Source: Actinomycetes bacterium (GTDB lineage: Bacteria > Actinomycetota > Acidimicrobiia > Acidimicrobiales > Palsa-688). From it: 5,893 nt of DNA. Positions 1-5,893 of the stretch are shown here, piece by piece; position 1 is the first letter of the stretch, and every line of letters begins with the position of its first letter. The notes under the pieces were generated by a model, which did not search any database, had not been told where the DNA came from, and was given only the letters and a program-made list of their open reading frames with translations. Where the stretch lies: contig JAJZWW010000220.1 of NCBI GenBank assembly GCA_021846485.1, positions 1-5,893 of the forward strand, read 5' to 3'. The position numbers were made by a program, and so were the translations under genes.

Positions 1-1536
1 TGTCGAGCCGGTGATGTAGCCGGTGGCCCCGCTGCCCGCCAGGGCCGAGGGCAGCGTCTGGACGTAGAGGCGGTGGAACAACCTGGTCGTGGTCGCCTGC
101 TGCGGTGAGCTGTAGGGGACCACGCTGCCGACGAGGAGGGCTCCGTCCGGGGTCGGCTGGAGGGCCGAGGCGTGGGCGACGTCGCTCGTGGCGGAGAGGG
201 CGGTGCCGACCCGGCTGGCGAGGGCCTGGCCGGCCGAGGAGCCGGCTGGCGTGCCTGCCGGGAGGCGCACGACGACGGTGAGCGGACCGTTGGCTCCCGG
301 GCCGAACCCCTCCGAGATCAAGTCGTAGGCCCGCTTGTCGGTGAAGCTCTTGGGGTCGGCGCCGTCGTCGACGTGGCCGAGGCGGATCGACAGCAGCGGG
401 ACGGCTACCACCGCCAGGAGCACCACCCCGGCGGCGAGGTACCGCCACGGGTGTCGGCCCACGCCGGCTGCGTAGCGGTGCCACCAGTCGCCGTCCCGAC
501 CTGCCTCGGCCACCGGCTTCCTGACTACCGACAGCTTGTCGATCCGCCCTCCCAGCGCGCCGAGCAGGGCCGGCACCAAGGTGACTGCGCCGAGCGCGGC
601 GCAGACGACGCCGAACACGGCGGCGAGGCCGAGCAGCCCGAGGAAGGTGATGCCCGAGGCGAACAGCCCGACCAGCGCGATCGACACGGTGGTGGCGGCG
701 ACGAGCACCGCGCGTCCGCTGGTGGAGACCGCCTCGCCGGCGGCGAGGACCGGGTCGGCGCCGTCGATCACCCGTTGGCGGTGCCTGGTGGTGAGGAACA
801 ACGAGTAGTCGATGCCGACCCCGAGGCCGATCATCACCGCGAGCGTCGGTGACGCCGTCCCGAAGGTCAGGGCGGAGGCGGCGAGGCCGAGCAGCTCCAG
901 GCCGACCAGCGTGGCGAGCAGGGCGGTGACGAGGGGAAGGGCAGCGGCCGCCAGGCTGCCGAAGCCGACCAGCAGCACTGCGAGGGCGACCGCGAAGCCG
1001 ACCAGCTCGGAGGCGCCGTCGTTGGCCGTGGGGCGGGTGAGCGCGTCGAACTGCCCCCCGTAGTCGACCTCGACGTGGGCGTCGGTGAGCGGCCTGGTCG
1101 CCTTGTCCAGCTCGCTGACATACGACTTGCCGAGCGTCCTCGGTACGACGTTCAGGTGCATGTCGATGTAGGCGATGGTGCCGTCGGGGGCGACCGCTTG
1201 CGCCTGGCCCGAGAGCGGGTTGGTGACCGAGATGACGTGGGCCAGCCGGGAGAGGTTGGCCACGGTCTGGGAGATCTGGCTGCTGATGCCGTCGATCGTG
1301 CCGGTGGGGGTGTGGAGCACCACCCGGCCGACGTAACCGCCGGCGCTCGGGTCGTGGGCGGTGAGCAGGACTCGCCCGGTGGAGGACTCGGTGCCGGTGA
1401 GGTTGATGTCGTCGCTGTAGACGCCGCCGAAGGCCCGGCTGAGGGCGACGACGGCGACGAGGGCGGCCACCCAGGCGGCGGCCACCCGTCGTGGGTGCCG
1501 GGCGCAGCCGGAGCCGAGGCGCTGCAGGAGGGGCAC
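1..1536 (-). CDS. MMPL/RND-family membrane transporter, N-terminal 512 residues (3' end outside window)
   Basis: This is a polytopic inner-membrane transporter of the MMPL (YdfJ-like) branch of the RND superfamily. Such proteins export lipids, hydrophobic compounds or drugs using the proton gradient; the substrate here cannot be read. Translation from GTG 1536 stays open for 512 codons to the window edge. Visible order: short Arg-rich N-terminus, TM1 at about 17-34, extracytoplasmic domain at 35-175 with the family-typical stretch around SDDINLTGTESS (41-52), TM2-TM6 between about 176 and 327, a cytoplasmic loop at 328-363, TM7 at about 364-386, and the start of the second extracytoplasmic domain. 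TM4 carries GLGVGIDYSLF (237-247); D243-Y244 match the Asp-Tyr pair of the MMPL proton relay. An in-frame TGA immediately precedes the region, so GTG 1536 is the only plausible start; it has no Shine-Dalgarno sequence and looks leaderless. Family members are usually about 700-750 residues, so roughly 200-240 are missing. It is divergent from the tetR gene, its probable regulator. Confidence 0.93.
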   Translation of the reverse strand, partial: MPLLQRLGSGCARHPRRVAAAWVAALVAVVALSRAFGGVYSDDINLTGTESSTGRVLLTAHDPSAGGYVGRVVLHTPTGTIDGISSQISQTVANLSRLAHVISVTNPLSGQAQAVAPDGTIAYIDMHLNVVPRTLGKSYVSELDKATRPLTDAHVEVDYGGQFDALTRPTANDGASELVGFAVALAVLLVGFGSLAAAALPLVTALLATLVGLELLGLAASALTFGTASPTLAVMIGLGVGIDYSLFLTTRHRQRVIDGADPVLAAGEAVSTSGRAVLVAATTVSIALVGLFASGITFLGLLGLAAVFGVVCAALGAVTLVPALLGALGGRIDKLSVVRKPVAEAGRDGDWWHRYAAGVGRHPWRYLAAGVVLLAVVAVPLLSIRLGHVDDGADPKSFTDKRAYDLISEGFGPGANGPLTVVVRLPAGTPAGSSAGQALASRVGTALSATSDVAHASALQPTPDGALLVGSVVPYSSPQQATTTRLFHRLYVQTLPSALAGSGATGYITGST

Positions 1537-1542
1537 GTGGAG

Positions 1543-1571
1543 AGCGTAGCCACCATAGGGTCAGATGACAA
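1543..1571 (-). promoter_or_regulatory. Putative promoter of the MMPL gene (leaderless)
   Basis: On the minus strand, TTGTCA (1566-1571, five of six matches to the -35 consensus) lies 17 nt upstream of TACGCT (1543-1548, keeping T1, A2 and T6 of the -10 consensus). The GTG start codon at 1536 begins 7 nt after the -10 hexamer, where transcription would normally initiate, so the mRNA is probably leaderless. This agrees with the lack of a ribosome binding site and the in-frame stop just upstream. It is inferred from spacing alone; no transcript data are available. Confidence 0.5.
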
Positions 1572-1575
1572 GTTG
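1560..1575. promoter_or_regulatory. Candidate TetR operator between divergent genes
   Basis: Two small overlapping dyads lie in the middle of the 59-bp divergent gap: GTCA-GA-TGAC (1560-1569) and CAA-G-TTG (1569-1575). Together they cover the predicted -35 of the MMPL gene and the zone where the tetR -35 would lie. A repressor bound here would block both promoters, the usual layout for TetR-type autoregulation plus control of a divergent exporter. The half-sites are only 3-4 bp, shorter than typical TetR operators, so the position is more convincing than the symmetry. Confidence 0.22.
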
Positions 1576-1583
1576 ATTCCGGG

Positions 1584-1589
1584 TAGGGT
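1584..1589 (+). promoter_or_regulatory. Putative -10 element of tetR (leaderless)
   Basis: TAGGGT fits the TANNNT pattern of actinobacterial -10 elements and ends 6 nt before the GTG start of tetR at 1596, so transcription would begin at the start codon. No recognisable -35 lies 16-19 nt upstream, and no Shine-Dalgarno sequence precedes the GTG. The same hexamer occurs at 1556-1561, 28 nt upstream on the same strand, which may be chance. The call rests on one hexamer and its spacing. Confidence 0.35.
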
Positions 1590-1595
1590 GGGGCG

Positions 1596-2474
1596 GTGAG
1601 TGGGGAAAGGCCTCGGGCGGCGTCGGTTGGGGACGGGCGCAGGGAGGGCACGCTCGGGGCGGGGCGGGGACCGGGCACGGGAGGAGCGAGCGCTCAGGAG
1701 CTGGGCACCGGGGGCTCGCCACCCACCACCTCCCGGGTGCCGGTGTCCGGGCCAGCTCCGGCGAGGCGCGTTCCGCCGGCTCGGCGCCGCCGGCCGGGCC
1801 GTCCCCGCCGCTCGGAGGGACCCGCGGTCACCCGGGAGGCGATCGTGGAGACGGCGCTGGCCACCCTCCAGGCCCAGGGCTCCGCCGGTCTGTCGCTGCG
1901 GGAGGTCGCCCGGCGCCTGGAGGTCGCGCTCCCGACCCTGCAGCGTCACTTCCCCACCAAGGACGACCTGTGGCGGGCGTGCATCGACGAGGCGACGCGC
2001 GAGGAGCTCGGTGCGGCCCTGCTGGAGGTCACCCCGGACCCCTCCGACGAGGCGCCGCTGCTCACCGCCCACGTCCGCGCCCTGGTCGGGCGCTCACGTC
2101 GCCTGCCGGGGCTGACCGCGGCGATCTTGAACGACACCTCGCCGGGTGCCGGGGCGCGCCTGGACTACTTGGAGGCCCGGGCGCGGCCGGTCCTCGCCCG
2201 GGGGCGGGAGCGGATCGAGCAGGCTGTCGCCGAGGGCCGGAGCCGGCCGGTGGACGTCGACGTGGCCTTGGCGCTGTTCGCCGTCGGGCTCACCTCGCTC
2301 GCCAGCAGCCGGGCGGGACTGCGCCGGCTGTTCGGCATCGACCTCGACGACCCGGCGGGGGCCGAGCGCTTCGTCGCCGGGCTGGTCGACCTGCTCGGCC
2401 ACGGGCTGGGGCCGTCGCGCCCGCCGCCCCGCTGGGCGCCGGCCGACGTGCCCCGCGGGAGCCCCCACCGGTAA
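1596..2474 (+). CDS. TetR-family transcriptional repressor with long N-terminal extension
   Basis: This is a DNA-binding one-component regulator of the TetR family, expected to act as a dimer in the cytoplasm and to release its operator on ligand binding. The 292-residue product has a TetR N-terminal domain at about 78-126: a first helix from TREAIVETAL (79-88), then the helix-turn-helix LSLREVARRL...ALPTLQRHFPTKDDLW (99-126). The position that is usually Tyr in TL(Y)xHF is Gln116. Residues 130-269 are mostly helical in character and should form the ligand-binding and dimer domain; 270-292 is a Pro/Arg-rich tail. Most relatives start just before an ARRRRPGRPRR-like stretch (62-72 here), so the first 50-60 residues, rich in Gly, Ser, Arg and Pro, are unusual. 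Internal GTG codons at 1737 and 1743 (V48, V50) are alternative starts but lack ribosome binding sites; GTG 1596 is preferred because a -10-like element sits just upstream. It is divergent from the MMPL gene, its likely target. The ligand is unknown. Confidence 0.88.
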   Translation: MSGERPRAASVGDGRREGTLGAGRGPGTGGASAQELGTGGSPPTTSRVPVSGPAPARRVPPARRRRPGRPRRSEGPAVTREAIVETALATLQAQGSAGLSLREVARRLEVALPTLQRHFPTKDDLWRACIDEATREELGAALLEVTPDPSDEAPLLTAHVRALVGRSRRLPGLTAAILNDTSPGAGARLDYLEARARPVLARGRERIEQAVAEGRSRPVDVDVALALFAVGLTSLASSRAGLRRLFGIDLDDPAGAERFVAGLVDLLGHGLGPSRPPPRWAPADVPRGSPHR

Positions 2475-2477
2475 GCT
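2472..2477 (+). promoter_or_regulatory. Possible -10 element for the formate dehydrogenase operon
   Basis: TAAGCT overlaps the tetR stop codon (TAA, 2472-2474) and matches the TANNNT pattern. Initiation about 7 nt later would give a leader of roughly 37 nt, consistent with the ribosome binding site at 2509-2513. A TTGACC at 2481-2486 resembles a -35 but has no acceptable -10 at 16-18 nt. No good -35 accompanies TAAGCT. The operon could instead be read through from tetR. Confidence 0.22.
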
Positions 2478-2508
2478 CGGTTGACCACGGCTCGCGTAGC
2501 GGGGGACT

Positions 2509-2513
2509 GGGAG
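2509..2513 (+). promoter_or_regulatory. Ribosome binding site of the fused formate dehydrogenase subunit
   Basis: GGGAG lies 7 nt upstream of ATG 2521 and fixes that codon as the start. It contrasts with the two upstream genes, which have no Shine-Dalgarno sequence. Confidence 0.6.
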
Positions 2514-2520
2514 ATTCGAC

Positions 2521-4569
2521 ATGGGCCACAACGGATCCGGCGGGTGGGACGAGCGGGAGGCGGCAGCAGTGGTGGCCGCCAACGCCGGCCAGGCCGGCCC
2601 GCTGTTGCCGGTCCTGCGCGCCCTCCAGGAGGCGTTCGGCTACGTCGACCCGAGGGCCGTGCCGCTCGTCGCCGACGCCCTCAACGTGTCTCGCGCCGAG
2701 GTCCACGGGGTGCTCGGCTTCTACGCCGACCTGCGTACCGCGCCAGCCGGCGAGCGCGTGGTGCGGGTCTGCAGGGCGGAGGCTTGCCAGGCGTCGGGAG
2801 CGGGGGCCCTCGTCGCCCACGCGTGCGATCGTCTCGGCGTCGGCCTGGGGGAGACGACCGCGGACGGGGCGGTGACCTTGGAGCAGGTGTTCTGCCTGGG
2901 CAACTGCGCGCTGTCGCCGTCGGTGATGGTCGACGGTCGGGTCGTGGGCCGGGTGGACGCCGCCCGCTTCGACGAGCTGGTCGCCGCCGGCGCCCCCCGC
3001 GACGAGCGTCTCCCCACGACCGGGGCGGTCACCGTCTACGTGCCGAGGGACACCGCCGCCCGGTCGGTCGGAGCGGACGCGGTGGCCGCCGCCCTGGCGG
3101 CCTCGGCCGGCGAGCAGGTGCGTATCGTGCGCAACGGGTCGCGGGGGATGCTGTGGCTGGAGCCGCTCGTCGAGGTGGTCGCCGGCGACGGCACGCGGGT
3201 CGCCTACGGGCCCGTAGCGCCCGACGACGTCCCCGGCCTGCTCGACGCCGGCATGCTCCGCGGGGGAGACCACCCGCTACGCCTCGGCCCGACCGAGGAG
3301 ATCGGCTGGCTGGCCCGCCAGCAGCGGGTCACCTTCTCCCGGGTCGGGGTCGTCGACCCGGGTTCCACCGCCGACTACGAGTCGCACGGCGGGCTGGTCG
3401 GGCTGCGGCGGGCCCTCGCCATGCAGCCCGCGGAGATAGTCGCCGCGGTCGCCGAGTCGGGCTTGCGGGGCCGGGGGGGTGCCGGGTTCCCGACCGGGAC
3501 CAAGTGGAAGACGGTGCTCGACGAGCCGGCCGGGCAGAAGTACGTGTGCTGCAACGCCGACGAGGGTGACAGCGGGACCTTCGCCGACCGGATGTTGATC
3601 GAGGGCGACCCCTTCTCGCTGATCGAGGGCATGGCGATCGCCGGGTTGGCGGTCGGCGCCACCGTCGGCTTTGTGTACCTGCGCTCGGAGTACCCCGACG
3701 CCGTCGAGGTGCTCCGCTCCGCTCTGGTCGCCGCCCGGGGGGCCGGCTGGATCGGCCCGTCGGTGCTCGGGTCGAGCCGGGAGCTCGACATCGAGGTACG
3801 GGTGGGCGCCGGGTCGTACATCTGCGGCGAGGAGACCGCGATGCTCGAGAGCCTGGAGGGTCGCCGCGGGGTGGTGCGGGCCAAGCCCCCGCTGCCGGCG
3901 GTCGCCGGGCTGTTCGGCCGCCCGACGGTGATCAACAACGTGATCACCCTGGCTGCCGTGCCGGGCATCCTCGCCGAGGGGCCGGCCGCCTACCAGCGTT
4001 TCGGTGTCGGGCGCTCCCGGGGGACCCAGGTCTTCCAGCTCGCCGGCAACGTCCGCCGTGGCGGGATCGTCGAGCTGCCCTTCGGGGTCACCCTCGGCGA
4101 GCTGGTCGAGGAGATCGGCGGCGGTACCGCCAGTGGCCGGCCGGTGCGGGCGGTGCAGGTCGGCGGACCGCTCGGCGCGTACCTGCCGGTGGAGCGCTTC
4201 GAGCTGCCACTGGACTACGAGGCGTTCGCCGCCGCCGGGGCGATGGTCGGCCACGGCGGGGTGGTGGTCTTCGACGACACCGTCGACATGGCCGACCAGG
4301 CCCGCTTCGCCATGGAGTTCTGCGCCGAGGAGTCCTGCGGCAAGTGCACCCCGTGCCGGGTGGGCGCGGTCCGCGGGGTGGAGGTCATCGACCGCCTGCT
4401 CCGGGGGGACGACCCCGCCGGGCACCTCGAGCTGCTCGAGGACCTCTGCGAGGTCATGACCGACGGTTCGCTCTGCGCCATGGGGGGGCTCACCCCGATG
4501 CCGGTGCGCAGCGCCCTCGCCCACTTCGCCGACGACTTCCGACCCCGCGACCAGGAGGTAGCGACATGA
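2521..4569 (+). CDS. NAD-dependent formate dehydrogenase, fused gamma-beta (FdsG-FdsB / NuoE-NuoF type) diaphorase subunit
   Basis: This subunit carries electrons between the formate-oxidising alpha subunit and NAD+ in the cytoplasm. The 682-residue protein has two family modules. Residues about 10-155 are NuoE/FdsG-like with a thioredoxin-fold [2Fe-2S] site: C84, C89 (C-x4-C) and C125, C129 (C-x3-C). Residues about 168-250 form a cysteine-free segment like the N-terminal part of FdsB. Residues about 285-675 are NuoF/FdsB-like: the FMN/NAD-binding GLRGRGGAGFPTGTKW (314-329), CNADEGDSGTFADR (344-357), ICGEETAMLESLEG (434-447), and the [4Fe-4S] ligands C606, C609, C612 (ESCGKCTPCR) plus C652. 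The C-terminus ends soon after this domain, so the extra ferredoxin domain found in some electron-bifurcating homologues is absent. The neighbouring alpha subunit decides for formate dehydrogenase over complex I or a NAD-reducing hydrogenase, whose HoxF shares this fused order. ATG 2521 follows a ribosome binding site, and the stop overlaps the next gene by 4 bp. NAD+ rather than NADP+ is assumed from the family. Confidence 0.93.
   Translation: MGHNGSGGWDEREAAAVVAANAGQAGPLLPVLRALQEAFGYVDPRAVPLVADALNVSRAEVHGVLGFYADLRTAPAGERVVRVCRAEACQASGAGALVAHACDRLGVGLGETTADGAVTLEQVFCLGNCALSPSVMVDGRVVGRVDAARFDELVAAGAPRDERLPTTGAVTVYVPRDTAARSVGADAVAAALAASAGEQVRIVRNGSRGMLWLEPLVEVVAGDGTRVAYGPVAPDDVPGLLDAGMLRGGDHPLRLGPTEEIGWLARQQRVTFSRVGVVDPGSTADYESHGGLVGLRRALAMQPAEIVAAVAESGLRGRGGAGFPTGTKWKTVLDEPAGQKYVCCNADEGDSGTFADRMLIEGDPFSLIEGMAIAGLAVGATVGFVYLRSEYPDAVEVLRSALVAARGAGWIGPSVLGSSRELDIEVRVGAGSYICGEETAMLESLEGRRGVVRAKPPLPAVAGLFGRPTVINNVITLAAVPGILAEGPAAYQRFGVGRSRGTQVFQLAGNVRRGGIVELPFGVTLGELVEEIGGGTASGRPVRAVQVGGPLGAYLPVERFELPLDYEAFAAAGAMVGHGGVVVFDDTVDMADQARFAMEFCAEESCGKCTPCRVGAVRGVEVIDRLLRGDDPAGHLELLEDLCEVMTDGSLCAMGGLTPMPVRSALAHFADDFRPRDQEVAT
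4553..4559 (+). promoter_or_regulatory. Ribosome binding site of the formate dehydrogenase alpha subunit
   Basis: AGGAGGT, a near-perfect Shine-Dalgarno sequence inside the end of the upstream gene, lies 6 nt before ATG 4566. It fixes the start and suggests efficient translation despite the 4-bp ATGA overlap, consistent with coupled translation of the two subunits. Confidence 0.8.
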
Positions 4570-5893
4570 CCACGCTGCGAGAGCACGACCTCGGGACCCC
4601 GGCGGTGCCGGGACCCGCCACCGCCACGGTGGTGGTCGACGGCAGGACCGTGGTGGTGCCCGAGGGCACCTCGGTGATGCGCGCGGCGGCCCTCGCCGGC
4701 GTCGACGTCCCAAAGCTGTGCGCCACCGACAGCCTCCAGTCCTTCGGGTCCTGCCGCCTGTGCCTGGTGGAGATCGAGGGCCGGGCGGGGACCCCCGCGT
4801 CGTGCACCACCCCGGTGGCCGACGGGATGCGGGTGTCGACCGAGACCCCCCGGGTCGCGCGGCTGCGCCGGGAGGTGATGGAGCTGTACATCTCCGACCA
4901 CCCCCTCGACTGCCTCACCTGCCCGGCCAACGGCGACTGCGAGCTGCAGGACATGGCCGGCACCGTCGGGTTGCGCGAGGTCCGCTACGGCTACGCCGGC
5001 GCGAACCACCTCGACGCGGAGAAGGACCGGAGCAACCCGTACTTCGAGTTCGACCCGTCGAAGTGCATTGTGTGCTCCCGTTGCGTCCGGGCCTGCGAGG
5101 AGACCCAGGGCACCTTCGCCCTCACCATCGAAGGGCGGGGCTTCGGCTCCAAGGTGGCCGCCGGGCCGACCGACTTCCTCGGCTCGGAGTGCGTGTCCTG
5201 CGGGGCGTGCGTCCAGGTGTGCCCGACATCGACGCTGATGGAGAAGTCCGTGGTGAGCCTCGGCACCCCCCGGCGCAGCGTGGAGACCACCTGCGCCTAC
5301 TGCGGGGTCGGCTGTTCGTTCCGGGCGGAGCTGAGTGGCGACCGGGTCGTGCGGATGGTGCCGTCCAAGCGCGGAGGGGCCAACGAGGGCCACTCCTGCG
5401 TGAAGGGCCGCTTCGCGTGGGGTTACGCCACCCACCATGACCGGGTGATGACGCCCCGGGTGCGCGAGCACCCCGGCGAAGCGTGGAGGGAGGTGGGCTG
5501 GGACGAGGCGATCGCCTACGTCGCCACCCGCCTGCGGGACATCCAGGCGCGCTACGGGCCCGAGGCGATCGGGGCGATCAGCTCGTCGCGCTGCACCAAC
5601 GAGGAGGTGTGGGTGGTCCAGAAGATGGTCCGCGCCGCCTTCGGCAACAACAACGTCGACACCTGCGCGCGCGTCTGCCACTCGCCCACCGGCTACGGCC
5701 TCAAGTCGACCTTCGGGACCTCCGCCGGCACCCAGGACTTCCGCTCGGTGGAGTCCGCGGACGTGATCATGGTGATCGGCGCCAATCCCACCGACGCCCA
5801 CCCGGTGTTCGCTTCGCGGATGAAGCGCCGGCTGCGAAGCGGCGCGCGGCTCATCGTGGTCGACCCCCGCCGCATCGACCTGGTGCGCACCCC
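4566..5893 (+). CDS. fdhF: Formate dehydrogenase alpha (catalytic) subunit, N-terminal 442 residues (3' end outside window)
   Basis: This is the bis-MGD (Mo or W) subunit that interconverts formate and CO2 and passes electrons to the fused diaphorase subunit encoded just upstream. Ligand sets seen in order: a NuoG-like [2Fe-2S] at C52, C63, C66, C80; a His-Cys [4Fe-4S] at H112, C116, C119, C125; two ferredoxin-type [4Fe-4S] at C167/C170/C173 with C219, and C209/C212/C215 with C177; and the [4Fe-4S] of the molybdopterin oxidoreductase domain at C243, C246, C250, C278, followed by the conserved K280. The active-site segment VDTCARVCHSPT (365-376) has Cys371, the metal ligand, followed by His372. 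The codon is TGC, so this is a cysteine and not a selenocysteine enzyme. The reading frame is open to the window edge; relatives are usually around 900-960 residues, so about half is present. No twin-arginine signal is seen, so it should be cytoplasmic. The start is set by a strong ribosome binding site and the ATGA overlap with the preceding gene. Confidence 0.95.
   Translation, partial: MTTLREHDLGTPAVPGPATATVVVDGRTVVVPEGTSVMRAAALAGVDVPKLCATDSLQSFGSCRLCLVEIEGRAGTPASCTTPVADGMRVSTETPRVARLRREVMELYISDHPLDCLTCPANGDCELQDMAGTVGLREVRYGYAGANHLDAEKDRSNPYFEFDPSKCIVCSRCVRACEETQGTFALTIEGRGFGSKVAAGPTDFLGSECVSCGACVQVCPTSTLMEKSVVSLGTPRRSVETTCAYCGVGCSFRAELSGDRVVRMVPSKRGGANEGHSCVKGRFAWGYATHHDRVMTPRVREHPGEAWREVGWDEAIAYVATRLRDIQARYGPEAIGAISSSRCTNEEVWVVQKMVRAAFGNNNVDTCARVCHSPTGYGLKSTFGTSAGTQDFRSVESADVIMVIGANPTDAHPVFASRMKRRLRSGARLIVVDPRRIDLVRT

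Noticed and set aside
172..1599. Plus-strand open frames opposite the MMPL gene
   Set aside because: The minus strand encodes a convincing polytopic protein with the MMPL Asp-Tyr motif over the whole stretch. The plus-strand products are low-complexity and show no family features.
1152..2072. A 306-codon minus-strand frame spanning tetR, the intergenic gap and the start of the MMPL gene
   Set aside because: It is out of frame with the MMPL protein and antisense to the TetR domain. It includes the ATG at 1556-1554 that could be mistaken for the MMPL start; in the MMPL frame a TGA stop sits there and GTG 1536 follows.
2481..2486. TTGACC as a -35 element for the formate dehydrogenase operon
   Set aside because: No hexamer resembling a -10 occurs 16-18 nt downstream; the bases there are G-rich (GGACTG at 17 nt).
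3467..3485. G-rich run that might indicate a frameshift or slippage site in the fused subunit
   Set aside because: The frame continues through it into the expected GRGGAGFPTGTKW motif, so the gene is intact here.
2521..4569. Interpretation as complex I (nuoE/nuoF) or HoxF of a NAD-reducing hydrogenase
   Set aside because: The next gene has the bis-MGD formate dehydrogenase active-site segment VDTCARVCHSPT with Cys371-His372, and no hydrogenase or membrane Nuo genes are present in the window.
5672..5680. Possible selenocysteine codon in the formate dehydrogenase active site
   Set aside because: The codon for residue 371 is TGC, not TGA, so no selenocysteine machinery is needed.
3277..5801. 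Long open frames on the minus strand opposite the formate dehydrogenase genes (about 478 and 528 codons)
   Set aside because: They lie antisense to genes with complete Fe-S and cofactor motifs. Their translations are rich in Arg, Gly, His, Pro and Ala without domain motifs, as expected for shadow frames in GC-rich DNA.
1..5893. Mobile elements, CRISPR arrays, tRNA or rRNA genes, or attachment sites
   Set aside because: Nearly all bases are accounted for by four protein-coding genes. I saw no terminal inverted repeats, regularly spaced repeats, tRNA-like cloverleaf arms or transposase motifs.

Overview
The window is very GC-rich, and most third codon positions are G or C. Gene density is high, gaps are short, two genes appear to start on leaderless GTG codons, and MMPL and TetR families are present. 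Together this suggests a high-GC actinobacterium, possibly from a lineage such as Acidimicrobiia. That placement is an inference from composition and gene style; no taxonomic marker gene is present.

Layout. (1) Positions 1-1536, minus strand: the N-terminal two thirds or so of an MMPL/RND-type membrane transporter, cut by the left window edge. (2) Positions 1537-1595: a 59-bp divergent intergenic region. Both flanking genes have a -10-like hexamer placed so that transcription would begin at or next to their GTG start codons. (3) Positions 1596-2474, plus strand: a TetR-family repressor with a long, low-complexity, Arg/Pro/Gly-rich N-terminal extension, probably the local regulator of the transporter. 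(4) Positions 2475-2520: a 46-bp gap with a ribosome binding site. (5) Positions 2521-4569, plus strand: a single polypeptide fusing a NuoE/FdsG-like [2Fe-2S] domain to a NuoF/FdsB-like FMN, NAD and [4Fe-4S] domain. (6) Positions 4566-5893, plus strand, overlapping the previous gene by 4 bp (ATGA): the first 442 residues of a molybdenum or tungsten bis-MGD formate dehydrogenase catalytic subunit, cut by the right edge.

How the genes work together. Genes 5 and 6 encode a soluble, cytoplasmic NAD-dependent formate dehydrogenase of the FdsABG type, with the G and B subunits fused. The ligand sets for a complete electron chain are visible: bis-MGD centre and adjacent [4Fe-4S], two ferredoxin-type [4Fe-4S], a His-Cys [4Fe-4S], an N-terminal [2Fe-2S] in the alpha subunit, then [4Fe-4S], FMN and [2Fe-2S] in the fused subunit. 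Formate oxidation would deliver electrons to NAD+, or the reverse. The transporter/TetR pair is a separate functional unit that happens to abut the formate dehydrogenase operon, although read-through from tetR into the operon is possible.

I found no tRNA, rRNA, CRISPR array, insertion sequence, phage gene or clear terminator. No gene-free stretch exceeds 60 bp. The families are known; the less common points are the FdsG-FdsB fusion, the paired leaderless promoters and the regulator's N-terminal extension.
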